Shown here in pieces: positions 46,980 to 59,640 of a stretch of 64,000 bases of DNA (positions are counted from its first letter, which is position 1; each line of letters opens with the position of its first letter). The position numbers were made by a program, and so were the translations under genes. The notes under the pieces are model-generated. The model had not been told where the DNA came from. It saw nothing but the letters and a program-made list of their open reading frames with translations, and searched no databases. The stretch comes from Gordionus sp. m RMFG-2023 (Eukaryota; Nematomorpha; Gordioida; Chordodea; Parachordodidae): assembly GCF_954871325.1 (NCBI RefSeq), contig NC_088775.1, positions 65,387,561-65,451,560 of the forward strand, written 5' to 3'.

Positions 46980-48442
46980 ATGTTGACCGTATTCCCAGGA
47001 TAAGAACCTGGAGATTCAAGATTTATTCGTTATAAAGGTAAGAACCATTTTTTTTCATATAATTTCGAATTTTACTGTGAAACCACAACGCAAGTACTAA
47101 AAACTATACAGGGGTAAGTGAAATTAAGAGGTGAGTTTAAGGTTTCTATAATTTTGTTTTAAATATTTAGCTTACAAAGCTTAAGATAGAAAGTATGTAA
47201 TGAGTATTAGGCAGGAATATGAAAATAAGATCAGGAATTTAAGACAATAATATTTAGTATATATATGTCTAGATGTATATTGTACATCCAATTTTGACAG
47301 TAGATATGGTCTTATTATTTGGTATGCCTTAAAACTCATTGAATGGTGTTATAGGTATTCCGTCATAGGAAGATAAGACCTCAAGATCAGCAGGACAGAA
47401 AGGATTGCTAAATATTTAAATATTTGAAATTTATGAAAATATATATAGAAATGGACTTTTGTAATAAAGTATGTGTTATATAATTATGCATTTTGGGTTT
47501 TTAAAGGGATGGACATGTGTGGGATAATTTATTATTAATTAATGTTAATATATTGTATTGTATATGTAATTCAGTTTCAATTAAGGCTGATTATTAAGGG
47601 ATCTATTGAGGGTGAGTTAATGTTGTTTATTTTGAAGTAATTAACCATTTTTATGAAATAGGGTGTAATGTGAATTACACATATGATATATTTAATTATG
47701 AATGATAATTTAAAGGAATTGAAGTATGATGAAGTCAGAATAATATCTATAATGTTAGATGTGGATAGTTATTTTGATTTAGTGTCTGCATTTGATATAT
47801 ATATAAATTGGGTAGGGATTTATATGATATATTAGATGATGTGTAATATTTTTTTTTAAATTATGAAATCTTTATATTTAATATATATATATTATTTAAA
47901 TTATAAAATTTTATAAAAGGTTTTATTTGCAATTATTATATTATTTTTATGGTATGCAATGATGTGAAGGGAAAATATTTTTACACATAAGGTCAGCCCA
48001 TGTTGATGGGTATGCCTTGAGGTGGGAATATTGTTTAGTTTGCATCAGGGTTTCGAACCGTTTAGTATAACGGTTCGGTTCCTTCCGGTTTTTAGTTTAA
48101 AGATTTATAAAGGTTTTGTTCCATTTCGGTTTTTTAAAAAAAAAATCATATCGGTTCGGTTCGGTTTATAATTTATAACGGTTCTTTCCGGTTTGTTCCG
48201 GTTTTTATAAATTTAATTTTAAAAAAAATTAATCATTAACCATGTATATATTAATTTTAGAGAAAAATCTTTTTATAATTTCTTATTTAAAACCATGAAT
48301 GATAATCTAATAGATATTTTTATTAAACTTAGTAAATATAAATTAGACAAATCAATTCTTTTTATTTCATAAATAAGATAAACACAAACATGCGCAAATA
48401 CAATGAGGAATAAAATAACACATAAATATAATGAAATTTATA

Positions 48443-50375
48443 TTATTTATTTTTAAAAAGAGAATTGGAACGGATAACTAAAATATTTTCTAATATTTCA
48501 GGATTTAATTTAGTTCTTTGCGCAGAGAGTATAAACTTAAGGCTAGAAAATGCTCTTTCTACGGATACCTGCGTAGCTGGAACTGCTAGCACAACCATAG
48601 CTAACTTATAAAGTTCTAGCATACTATTCTTTACATTTCCCCAATAATTCAAAAGATTTGCATCTTTTTCTAATCTCTCTATATTATCAAATGACCGAAT
48701 TATATACTCTATTTCTACACATTTATTATAATTTTCTATGCCCTGAGAACTATTCTTATTAAGGCTTTCATGAGACATTAATAAATCTTCAAAATCATCA
48801 TCTAAGTTATCTTTCGAATGTGAACACGTAGGAATAGTATCTAGATTTTCAATATTCTGATTATTTAAATTTTGGATTAAGTTCCAAGTTTTATAAAGAT
48901 GTTTTTTGGCGATATCTTTTTCTTCAAATGATAAAAATACATTATATCTTGGGTCGAGATATATAGCTGAGCAAAAAACTTCATTTTTCAAATTAATCTC
49001 TCGTGCTTTGATTGTACAAACTAAAAGTTTGGCAAATGAAGTGTCTATTTTGCTAGTTTGCATGATACATTTGATCCATGCTGCATAAAAATCGCCCATG
49101 GTCATTTGTTCACTTTGTATTTATTTTGTCAAAATATAAGATGGATATAAAGCTTTTAATATATCACTAATTATTTCCCATTCATTCTCTGACAAACATT
49201 TTTCACGATCATTACTTTGGGCCGATATTTCTTGGCAAAAGTTTTTTAACTCTAATAATCTTTCCAACATTAAATAGATTGAATTCCATCTTGTGCAACA
49301 AGCTATTAGTGGCTTTTTTAAATTTAATTTGGACAAAATAGACATTGTAGTCTGATTTCTTATTTTTTTGCAAATGTTTCTTGCTTTATTAATAATAACA
49401 ATTTCATTTGAATTTTTTATGCAATCATTAATTGCTAATTGAAATGTGTGGGAGGCACATCTAATGCCCATTAACATGGATCTCGTATGAGGTACAAGAT
49501 TAATATTTTCAATATTAAAAAAAAGTTCTTCATTTTCATTAACAATTATATCATCATTGTTATTTAAATTATCATTATCTAAATAATCATTAAGGATATC
49601 ATCTTCATCATCTTCTTCATCATGATGTATTAACAGCTTAATTAATTTAATCATGTTAGCTGCATTGTCTGTGGTTATCGTATAAATTTGATCAATTCTT
49701 ATTTCATGTTCGCATAGAACATCTAGAATAATTTTTTTTAGATATTCTGATGTATGTCTTTCTTTTATCTCTTTCATGCATAACGTTCTTAATTTTATTT
49801 CTCCATTATCTATAAATTGAATATTGATCCCCAGTATGGACCTATCATATCGAGTTGCAATATCTAATTTTAACGATATAAGTTTTTGGTATATTTCTTT
49901 TTTTAAATTTTGCGAAAAATCAAATGCCATTTTTTTAATATTATTGCGTATATTTTCAGAATTGATGGTTAAATTACCACCCAATCCTACAATTATCGGA
50001 TCTATAATATTTCTAAATGCTTTGTCATCAATTGATTTTATTGGTCTCCCATGAACTGTGATTAACTCAGTGCAGGAGCGGATTAAAGTGTCTTTATTAA
50101 TATTAATTTGTATTGTATTAGTTTTGGTAAAAGCATTTTGAATTGTATTATGATTATTTGCATTTTTTGTTATTGTTTTTTTAATAGTCAAATTATCTTT
50201 TTTTTTTTTAATAATTTGAATTCCTTATCGTGGAATCTTTCTATATGTAGTTCAAGATTTGCTGCATGGTCCCCGGTTAAAACTTTACCACAGTTTCTAG
50301 TTTACAAGTAGATTGATTTTTTACAATATCTAATTTAAAATATGATCGCACAGGATTTGACTTTTCCCAAACCAT
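48443..50375 (-). pseudogene. hAT transposase with BED finger, nearly intact
   Basis: A BED-like finger region lies at about 50375-50205 (WEKSNPVRSYF, CGKVLTGDHAANLELHIERF); its frame changes inside and again at a poly-A run near 50200. The core (50191-49121) has LDIATRYDRSILGINIQFID, then TITTDNAANMIKL, the RCASHTFQLAIND motif and ACCTRWNSIYLMLERLLELK. A single in-frame TAA at 49121-49123 separates it from the C-terminal segment (49120-48443), which carries VLAVPATQVSVERAFSSLKF and QRTKLNPEILENILVIRSN. The few lesions suggest recent inactivation. Confidence 0.88.
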
Positions 50376-51400
50376 TTAATAGATACTAATATGCTATATG
50401 ATGATGAATAGATCAGAATCTTTTATTATAAAAATAGAATAAATAAATTTCTTAATAGAATCAGTATAATTTTTTATTTATCTTATCTGACAAGATCTCC
50501 CCCAAAAATGTGAATTATATGCAGGCCTACCCTTCATATAATTATGCCGATTTTTTCCTCAAAAATACTAACAAAACAAACTTGTACACAGATGAAACTA
50601 AATAAGTGAATGGAGCTTACTAATACCATTTTAATTAATAATTTGATTTAATAGAGAAAAGAAAGAAGCAAAAAGATAAGATATAAAATAAGAAGAAAAG
50701 AAATAGAAAAGCTGTTTAAAATTCCAAAAACAACTGTCTTTTATTAAAAAATTAAAGTTAATTAAATTAAAACTTTAATGGATACTTTATCATTTTATAA
50801 TTATCCAATTGAATTTCATGTGTTTAAATTTTATTTGGTACTATAAGATTTAGAAGGTTAATCAGTAAGTAGTTATTATTTCAAGAAATTATCCACTAAA
50901 TATTAATTAACAATCATATGTTTTTTTTTAATTTCAGAATTCTAATATTCATTTAAGTCTTTATAAATTATTCATTATGAAAATATTAATTAATAAGAAA
51001 TTAATATAAAACAGTATTTTATTAAAAGTAATCAGTACCTGATTTTCTTTAGATGTTAGTTAGAATTATGATTTTTCCCAAATTATTAGCAAGTATTAAT
51101 AAGCTAATTAATAACTAATATACATATATATATATAAGAATAAACTTGTTAATTTAAAGAATAGTCTTGTTTGATTTTAAGATTCTTATCTAATTAACTG
51201 GTAATTCGCCTAATCTCTATTAAATTGAGTATTTATTAAAGTGAAAAGAAAAAACAATAAACATGGTGGTATTAATTGACATGTAAAAAAAATTCAATTT
51301 GAAAAGAAATAAAGAGTTTAAAAATTTCCCCAAGGAAAATTCAAATTTCAAATTTAGGTTAATAATGTTTAAATTTAATTATTTTTAAAAACCGTTTTGA
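50376..51400. other. 5' non-coding region of the BED-type hAT
   Basis: AT-rich, no coding sequence; leads into the CCGGTTTAAACCGG-like subterminal repeats at 51380-51540. Confidence 0.5.
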
Positions 51401-51552
51401 ACCGGTTTAAACCGGTTTAAAATATTTATAACGGTTCGGTTCGCTCTTTTTATAGTTTCTTTATAACGGTTCGGTTACGGTTACGGTTCAGAAAATTATA
51501 ACGGTTCATTCCGGTTTGGCGGTTCGGTTCGGTTCGAAACCCTGGTTTGCAT

Positions 51553-52514
51553 ACTGGAGAAAGTTTTTTTTTGTGTAAATTTTTTTTTGTGTAAATTTTT
51601 TTTTGTAAATTTATGCTGCATATTACATTTTTTTTATCTTTGTAATAATTTTATAGTACATCACATTTTACTATTTATTTTATGAACATTTTTTTTAAAG
51701 AAAAGACATAAATTATCTTATATTGTGAAGGTATATTAAAAATTATTTACATATATACCATATAGCCCATTATATTCTCAATTTTTGTTATTTTGCATTC
51801 TACATTTTTGTGAATTTGTGCTAATTGTGATGGCAGAGTTAGGTAGAAATGGTATATTTTTCTTAGGATACTGAGTAATTCCTAGATGGAAAATATTGTA
51901 TTTTCTACATATTATATATTTTTCCTCCCTATAAAATATTAAATTTATTTCTATACATATGTCTTGTAATTTTATTTAAAATCTTTGTTCGGCAAATTTT
52001 CACAATTATTTTTAATACCTAAAAATAGATTTTTATATCTATTTTAGGAGATATTTATAGTAGCTTTGATTTTGTTTACATGACAGAAGGACAACTATAT
52101 GTGTTGAAATTGCATTTCACACATAGACCATGTGTTCACATTACAGTATTATATGTAAAATCATTATTTCCTAATTATCATTAATCATACCCAAATAATG
52201 TATATTATAGCTCCTATTTCCTAAATGTCTTAAAATGAATGAATTATTATGTTTTGCTGATATTACATTGTCCATATTAATGGTCCATAGATTATAAATG
52301 CAGATACCCCAATGTACATGTCATTATTGATAATATGCGTTTCCACGATTATATATTGAAATGTATCGGAGATATTATATTATAAATCATCATAAGGGGA
52401 GACGATTCGATAAATTCCCTGAACGTCTTCAAGGCGTCCCAATACAATTCAAAGGGACGATTCGATACAACACCACCACAGAGAGGGGGACGCTGGTCTT
52501 GTGAAGGGTGGGCG
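51553..52514. other. Interior of the LTR fossil, right part
   Basis: AT-rich. Ends with two copies of GACGATTCGATA (52400-52470) and a GA-rich stretch before the right LTR. No coding domain recognised. Confidence 0.5.
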
Positions 52515-52855
52515 TGTTGTAGCTGTTGAAAAAAGAAGAAATAAATTTAATATAATACATCAAATGTCAGTTATTTTCTGACAAGGGAATTAGTTTTTCC
52601 TTGTGGATGGGGGAAAAACGAAATAATCACATGGGTTGTTTTTAAAAAATTTCTTTGTTTGCTATTTGGAGTGAAGATATTGGAGGAAGACGGGATTGAT
52701 TGGGGAAGATTTAATATGTTTATATGTTATATATACATGAATAAAGTGGAATTGTAGTAATGTTTATTATATTTATTTAATATTATTAGAGGGATTATTT
52801 TGGATTGATAAGTTATATTTTTGAGAGTAAAGGGCATATTTATTTTTTTTCAATA
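52515..52855. repeat. Right LTR
   Basis: 341 bp, TGTTG...CAATA, followed by the CTTTG duplication. Confidence 0.85.
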
Positions 52856-53039
52856 CTTTGTATATTTTTCAGTTAGTTAGACAAAATATTCATCAGAGAT
52901 AAAAAAGCATATTGTGCGGCCTGACAAAATGGATAGCTTTAAAAATACGTCGGATGCTTAAATAATATAAATTTGTTTAAATTATAAAAAAATATCATAC
53001 TAAGTAATGTTCACTCGTAATAAACCGAGATTAATCGGA

Positions 53040-53230
53040 TATAACCTCACGATATACCACATTGGTTGTAGTTCTTGTTTTATTATTGGTTATATAATCT
53101 TTAGTTTATGAGGAGAGCAAACTCGAGACATTACATATAGCTGTCCATGTGAAAAAACAGGATGGGTAAATAGATGCCCACTTTGTTCAACGTTTGTCCC
53201 TGAGCTTTATTAATTGTCATGATCTTAATA
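53040..53230 (-). pseudogene. Helitron helicase C-terminal remnant (PIF1-like)
   Basis: The minus strand reads IMTINKAQGQTLNKVGIYLP and, in another frame, PVFSHGQLYVMSRVCSPHKL, matching helicase motifs near the end of Helitron RepHel proteins (NKSQGQTL...VGIYLP, GQLYVALSR). One frame change separates the pieces. It lies in Helitron 2 in the Helitron's own orientation. Confidence 0.82.
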
Positions 53231-53804
53231 ATTTTAAAAAATTTTCTCAAACCCACGTCAATCCCTAATAATTTTGAAAACCAAGCCAATATTTTTTGAG
53301 AAATATTTTTTAAGCCCAGTCCAACGCATAATAATTTTGAAAAAATTTTCCCAAGCCTGGAGATATTAAATTTATAATTAATGATGAGGAAATATCTGAT
53401 TTACCAATTAGCCACTGAGTTAACTCCTAGTTATATATGCAAAAAAAACATGTGAATTCGTAATAAGGGAAACTGAGAAAGCCTGGGCAAACCACTTATT
53501 ATAGAATCATGACAAAATCAGGTCTGCCCTAATTTTATTATAAGAAATAACAAATAAAACCTCGTATTATTGGAGATAACTCCAAAAATTTTGTAATATT
53601 TTGTAAATAGATATATTTAATGTATTACTTTGACATCCAATACTTGCATAGGTTGTAAAATTTTGTAATGATAAATTATAAGAATATTTAAGGTTTTAAT
53701 ATGGCATCCTACAGTTGCATAGAAAACTTAAGTTATAGGATCATCTGTTTGTATAGAAAAAAAATAAAATAAATAAAATCAACAAATAAAAATAAATAAG
53801 TACC

Positions 53805-53975
53805 GATGACATGATATACCAATGACATGATGTACCAATGACATGATGTACCAATGACATGATGTACCAATAACATGATGTACCAATGACATGATGTACC
53901 AATGACATGATGTACCAATGACATGACGTAGCGATGACATGACGTAGCGATGACATGACGTCACGATGACGTAGT
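53805..53975. repeat. 16-bp minisatellite near the Helitron 2 5' end
   Basis: About ten copies of CAATGACATGATGTAC, shifting to CGATGACATGACGTAG in the last copies. The overlapping minus-strand frames rich in His/Cys/Trp are by-products. It sits about 30 bp inside the Helitron terminus; Helitron 1 has a single corresponding unit at about 41424-41450. Confidence 0.9.
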
Positions 53976-56602
53976 GAGGACATCGGAAAATTATAATATA
54001 GATATATTTTTTAAATTAACATAAATTTAAAAATATTCATTGAATCATAATTTGAATAAAAAAATTTATTAATGGAGCAAGCATTTTGTGAAGAATTCTT
54101 CCCCAAAAAGTATCTATTTCATCCATACATTTATTTGAAGCATCTGCATCTAGTTGATCCTGCATATTTCCAAATGGGAAATTAACCTTTCTTTTACCAA
54201 CAGATTTTGTGGCAGATTAATATAAAGCCAATTAGCTTAATTTTTGGGTGAATTATTGCTGCCAATATGTTACTGTCATCATACAGTGTAGGAAATCTAT
54301 ATTAAGAAATGATAATTAATTTATTATACATCAATAGGGTTGTATTATCTTCTATATCTATAATGGAGGACATTATTAAAACCTTTAATTAATTTATTTT
54401 ATATATAATAAAATTAAAAAATAAAACTTATAGGCTCTAAATTTCATTCTAGATAAAATTTAGGAAATTGTTGAAATATAAAATATGGTGGAATTGAAGT
54501 TGAAATAATATGATGTTGATAGATATTTTTTTTAAAAATAAATATAATTTCAAAATATTTATTTTATTTATTGCTTTTTATGTAAAAAATTAATTTTTAA
54601 AAGGAGGATCGAATATTTAAAAAAATGATCTTGATCGATCCTTAATTTAGGTCAGGATCATAAATCGGAAAAATTGACCAATTTCTGATGGAATCCAGGA
54701 TCGGGAATCTTTTGATTCGATCCTTATATCGTATTTCTTTTTATATCCAGGAGCGTCGCTAGCCTTTACAATCTCATGGGGCTCAACTGAAAATATTTTT
54801 ATGGGGGGCTTCGCCCTCCATGTCACCCAATTTGCCCCGCTCTTGCCCGGCCTTCAGCCGGGTTTTATATTTACATATTATACTTTTTTTAAATAATTAT
54901 TCTGAATTTCATATTTTATCATTTATTATATTATGCATACAAAATAAACTGGCATCTGGCATATAAATAATTAAAACAATAGAAGACATTTCTAAAAATA
55001 ATATTTTTTAATATAAAATCTATTTATTACATTATAAAATATTTTCGATTGCTGATATAAAAAAAAATTTGCGTCTAAAGAATTACAAGTGATAAAAAAT
55101 ATTAATTAATTCATACAAATGCCTCAATTGATAATGGTTTTTAAAACGATATAAGGCAATATAATTCTTATCAACTTACATTGACAAAAGGTCATGAAAC
55201 TATCTATTACCATTTTAGACAATGTTTTATAGAATGGACTAATATGGAAAATTTATAGGCCTAAACTAAATCAACAATTCTTGAAGAAGAGAGCATAAAC
55301 GACAAATCAAAATCATAAAACGATATGGTGGTTAGTGCTTCCTTTTAGATGACATGATGAAAGCTGGATAAGTAATCGAGAAAATTATTGTGAGATTTCT
55401 AAAAGATTATCTTCCATTTTAAATGATATATAAACGAGTGTTGACTATTATTATTTATCTAAAATATGCTATCATATGCTCTCAGCAGCTGTAGTAATAA
55501 TCTTAAATTACATAGTTTTAATTTTAATGGAAGGCTCAAAAAAAATACAAAAAAAATTAAATTTTTATTTTATTTTTTAGTAATACTTTAAACACTAAAA
55601 TATTTAAAATTGTGTTTTTTATATATATTTTGAACTTTACAATTTTTTACATTTTTTACATATTGAAATAATAAGTTTTTTTAAAAGGTTATATACAAAA
55701 AATAATTTCGACAAGTTCGTCCTTAATTTTATAAAAAGTAAAAGAAAATTTACAAAAAGGTCATTTAATTTATTTTACAAAAAGTAAAAGAAAGAAAAAT
55801 ATAAAATTTTTTATATACAAAAAATTATTTAATTAACATTTCCTTCTTTTTTTTAAATGTCTTCTTTCCTCAGTTTCTTATCTTCACTTCCAGTCATTTG
55901 TTTCTCAATTGCTCCATCAGTCATTTGTACGTATATCTTGAGATTGTTTGTTTGACCATCTGATTATCGTTTGTTGAATCGATTATCTAACATCTTTTGT
56001 GAAACATCGTTGGTTGAACATCATTGTTGAAACGTCGTTAGTTGAACACTGCTTGTTGATTTGCTGTTTGTATTGATCATCCCATTTCTCTTTCAAAAAT
56101 TTATATATATATTTTTTTACAAAATTTTTATTTATTTATAACAATCATTTTATATGTAGTAGGTCATATTCTCGCTTTTGAACTAGACTTTGAATTTTTG
56201 AATTATGACCTTGAACTTTTTCACTTCTTCCCCCTCTAAGAATTTTTTCTCCATTGTAGTAGAATTTTCATTTGATATTTTGTTCGTTGTTTAGCCTGAG
56301 TCATATCTTTTTCATTGATTTGTTCTTAGCTTGTTATCATCTAATCATTCGCTTGAATATCATCCTCACATTAGCTTGTTCATCTCGTTATTTATTATCA
56401 TTTTTATTTATTTATCAATGTTTGTAAATTAATATTATGATCAATATATCTCAAATAAAATAATTTTGGAATAATTGATATGATAATGGAATAAATAATT
56501 TATCAGAATCATTCATAAGAATAGAATCATATTTGGAATATAGAATAATAGAATATTTGGAATCGTCTCATTTTATATTATAATTCATTATTTATTATTT
56601 AA

Positions 56603-57179
56603 CCCTTCCGGTGAAAAAAATGACGTTAGTACTCGGGTGGGGTTTAATTGACCCAATTTTAAATGTATATATCTCCAGTAATATTCATTATTTTCATTTG
56701 ATATTTGAATATGAAATAGATCTAACTTCTTGATAAAATATTTATATATTTTTATTTCTTAAGCCTAGATTAACGATGATGAGGATAATTATAAATTGTG
56801 CCAAAAAATTTTTAAAAAAGCTTACTTTTTTTAAATTTCAAATATAAAATTAAAAAAATAACTTATCCATCATATAATCATGATAATTCAATGGATCTTT
56901 ATTCTTAAATGAAAAAAAAATTACACTAATACATTCAAATATAAAAAAAATATAGAACATACAAATTTACTCTGGTGGGGTCTCACAAACCCCAACCAGT
57001 CACAAAATGCTTATATCTTAAAAATTACTAAACCGAAATATATGAAATTCGGAATATAGGTTCTAAGATATATTTGATGAAGCTACTGAAGAATCCAGAT
57101 CATAGTATTTAATCCTTTTTATGTAATATCATTTCTAGCATGCCTGGGGTTTCATATACCCCACCAGAGTTTTGAAGGG
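56603..57179. mobile_element. piggyBac-type MITE with TTAA target
   Basis: The ends CCCTTCCGGTG and CCCTTCAAAACTCTGG (inward) are flanked by TTAA at 56599-56602 and 57180-57183. Internal GTGGGGTTTAATTGACCC and GGGGTATATGAAACCCC-like segments lie near the two ends. TTAA duplications and CCC-ended termini are typical of piggyBac relatives. It is inserted in the minus-strand LTR fossil. Confidence 0.8.
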
Positions 57180-57199
57180 TTAATTATTAAATTATTTTT

Positions 57200-57893
57200 A
57201 TTTTTAAATTTTACTCCCTTATTTTTCAATTTAAACAATTTTTTTATATCATAATTTATCTTCAACTTATTCTTTATAAAAAAATTTCTCTTTCTCCCTC
57301 CATCTTCAACATACGATCTCCATATCATACTCTTAAAAACTTTTTCAACACCAATATATTTAATAACATTGCCTCTCTTTTTAATATTTGTTTTAATTTT
57401 CTTTATTTCCAAAGTTTTTTTTAAATTTTTTGTTAATTATAAAAAATTTTATTTTATTATTTTCTCTAACTTTTATTTCATTATTGTCTTTAATCACTAT
57501 TATTTCATCAATTATTATAGTATAATTTATTTCTTTTAATTTATAAGAATTCATTTCTTTTTTAACATTTGGTATTAATTTACATAATTCAATTTTATTC
57601 AAGTTTTTATTATTTTGACTTTTAAAATTTTAAATAGGATAAGATATATTTGATCTAGTTTTTCCATTTATATCTACCTCTTTATAATCACAAAAATATT
57701 TTAATACAGATATTGCTTCTTCATAACTTGAAGCTCCATATATTGGTAACATTGTGTCCATAAGCAAATATAAGTCATCTGGTAAATTAAATGTTAAACT
57801 CAAAACATCTTTACTCTCATGGTATGTTAAATAATTTTCTAATTCATCTATGGATTTTGTTTTATTATTATTATACCATATTGGTTTTTTCAT
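57200..57893 (-). pseudogene. Unrecognised coding remnants of the minus-strand LTR fossil
   Basis: Three short open stretches on the minus strand. The first (from 57893) reads MKKPIWYNNNKTKSIDELEN and later FNLPDDLYLLMDTMLPIYGA; its place next to the 5' LTR suggests a gag-like product. The others are Lys/Asn/Ile-rich. No catalytic motif. Confidence 0.4.
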
Positions 57894-58411
57894 ATTTTAA
57901 ATTTTTATTATATTTATTTTTATTTTTAATTTTACATTTTAATCATCTCTTACGTGTTTTTAGAATTATATTAACATCATTTTCCATAATCCTCTTTCTT
58001 CTAGCTTCACCATGTTCCAGTATCTATATCATGCAAAAAATTTTTTTTTATATATTTCAATTTGTAGCGTAATAATTATCTGCCACCATTTTAATTTTAA
58101 TGAAAGGCTCAAAAAAAATACAAAAAATAATTAAATTTTTATTTTATCTTTTATTAATACTTTAAACACTAAAATATTTAACATTTTGTGTTCTTTATAT
58201 AGATTTTGAACTTACAATTTTTTACATTTTTTACATAATGAATAATAAGTTTTTTTAAAAGGTTATATTCAAAAAATAATTTCGACAAGTTCGTCCTTAA
58301 TTTTATATAAAGTAAAAGAAAATTTACGAAAAAGTCATTTAATTTATTTTACAAAAAGTAAAAGAAAGAAAAATATAAAATTTTTATATTCAAAAAATTA
58401 TCTAATTAACA

Positions 58412-59640
58412 CATAGCAACAAATAATAGATGCTGGTTAATTTGCAATAATAGCCATGAAGGTCACGATGTTAACTAATATCAGAATTTGGTATGTTGGA
58501 TAAATTGATAAAATAAAAAACACTAAAAATCTTTAGAAAAAATTATACAAATATATTGAAACCTGGAGTTATTTACACGGCAAGGATGCCATATTAGAAA
58601 TGAAACATTTTCTAACTATAAAATAAAGACCAGAATGATATGATTAAACAACTAAGAAATATATTGTCGCACCACCTCTAGTTGGTATATTATATCTTAA
58701 AATAATAGTAGTTTGTAATAATATAAAAAATATATAAAAATTTAACTCAAAACTGTTTTTCGAAAAAGAAAAAAATAGCTTTCCTAAAAATACTAAAAAA
58801 AGAGAAGAAAATATATCAAATTTATTACATCTATTGTAGGATGAATAATGAAATGTTTAATTTTTAAAATTATTTATAACTAAATAGATGGCGTTAAATA
58901 CTTAAATGCAAATTGTTACTATATTTATTATCAAAAGCATTTATATAAAATTCATTATAATATTAACTTTAATATAATATATAACTGTCAAATATGACTA
59001 TAAAAGTGGCATTTTATCTAATATTTTATAAACAACTGTATATAATAGAGCATTTAAACTATATGTCTAATTACTTATTTTTTATAAAGAAATCTCTTAT
59101 ACTTATTTGGACCTTGAAAATATTTTTAGAAATAGGTATGATAATAAAATTTAAAAATAAATATACAGTTGATTAATGATTTTGAACTCGGTTAATTACA
59201 ATATTAAATTTTTTAGTTTTCAATTAATAAATGTTTATATTTATTTAATTAAGGATCATATAAAAATTTAAATAATAATTTAAATAATAATAGTCAATTA
59301 AGCTTCAACTGTTAATCCTAAATTAACATTTAGTGAGTGATATTGATATTCTATTTTTAACACAAAATTTGATTGCAAGCTGACATAGTGAAAATATAAT
59401 TTATATGTTTTAATCAATGATAATATATATCATTGGTTTTAATCTAATCTAATATTTAAATAGTATTCATTTAATAAATATTTAGACAGTTTTATTAATT
59501 TTTAAATAATAAAATTAAATCTATATATTACTTAATAGAATTATAAAAGAAATCGATCAGGGGACAATTAAAAAAATTTATTTTTAGTTCAAGGGGTTAA
59601 GATTCTATTTTTTAAAAAAAATTTTTGCTTCAGGGGGCTA
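58412..59640. other. Right half of the hAT at 54748-59692, non-coding
   Basis: Contains the 58840-59110 segment shared with 7930-8250 and otherwise AT-rich sequence, ending in G/C runs near the right terminus. Confidence 0.5.

Larger units (their letters stand above)
48046..51544 (-). mobile_element. Full-length BED-type hAT inside the LTR fossil
   Basis: Inverted ends CAGGGTTTCGAACCG (15 bp, perfect) with perfect GTTTGCAT duplications at 48038-48045 and 51545-51552. Subterminal regions are packed with CGGTTCGGTT/CCGGTTT repeats in both orientations. It carries one transposase gene on the minus strand. It inserted after the LTR element, hence is the youngest layer here. Confidence 0.94.
46630..52855. 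mobile_element. LTR retrotransposon fossil (non-autonomous), split by a hAT
   Basis: Direct repeats 46630-46979 and 52515-52855 begin TGTTGTAGCTGTTG and end TTTCAATA, flanked by CTTTG on both sides (46625-46629 and 52856-52860). The LTRs are nearly identical, implying a relatively recent insertion. The interior of about 2 kb (46980-48037 and 51553-52514) has no recognisable gag or pol, so it looks like a coding-free derivative. A purine-rich segment precedes the 3' LTR, suggesting plus orientation. Confidence 0.85.
46500..53030. repeat. Diverged ~150-bp direct repeat on either side of the LTR fossil
   Basis: 46500-46625 and 52861-53000 share GTATATTTTT, ACTAAATATTCAnCAGAGAT and GACAAAATGG...TTTAAAAA in the same order. 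The LTR element inserted at their junction, so this was an older tandem duplication in Helitron 2. Confidence 0.6.
45690..54002 (-). mobile_element. Helitron 2, minus orientation, carrying a nested LTR fossil
   Basis: It has the same ends as Helitron 1: minus-strand 5' TCTATATTATAATTTTCCGA (from 54002) and a 3' hairpin (ACGGGC stem) with CTTTCTACTAG at 45690. A remnant of the helicase lies at 53040-53230. The LTR fossil 46630-52855, with its own hAT, is inserted within. Without it the Helitron is about 2.1 kb. Confidence 0.8.
45290..54727. mobile_element. Possible MITE with GATC-rich ends, split by Helitron 2
   Basis: 45290-45420 is rich in GGATCGA/TCGATCC motifs and 54600-54727 carries similar motifs in inverted form. 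The word ATATCGTAT flanks both sides (45277-45285 and about 54726-54734). The inverted ends do not align well, so the element call is tentative. A hairpin AGCGCTCCACAGGAGCGCT lies at about 45640-45658. Confidence 0.35.
55490..58411 (-). mobile_element. LTR retrotransposon fossil, minus orientation
   Basis: Direct repeats of about 349 bp (55490-55838 and 58063-58411), on the minus strand beginning TGTTAATTA and ending CTACA. A purine tract (AAAAAAAAGAAGGAAA on the minus strand) precedes the 55838 copy, which fixes the orientation. The interior of 2.2 kb carries short open stretches but no recognisable pol, and a piggyBac-type MITE. The LTRs differ by indels and substitutions, so it is older than the LTR fossil at 46630. 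Broken. Confidence 0.78.

Noticed and set aside
53733-53983. Three overlapping minus-strand frames with repeated HHVIGTSCHWYIM-like peptides
   Set aside because: Direct translation of the 16-bp minisatellite in several frames.
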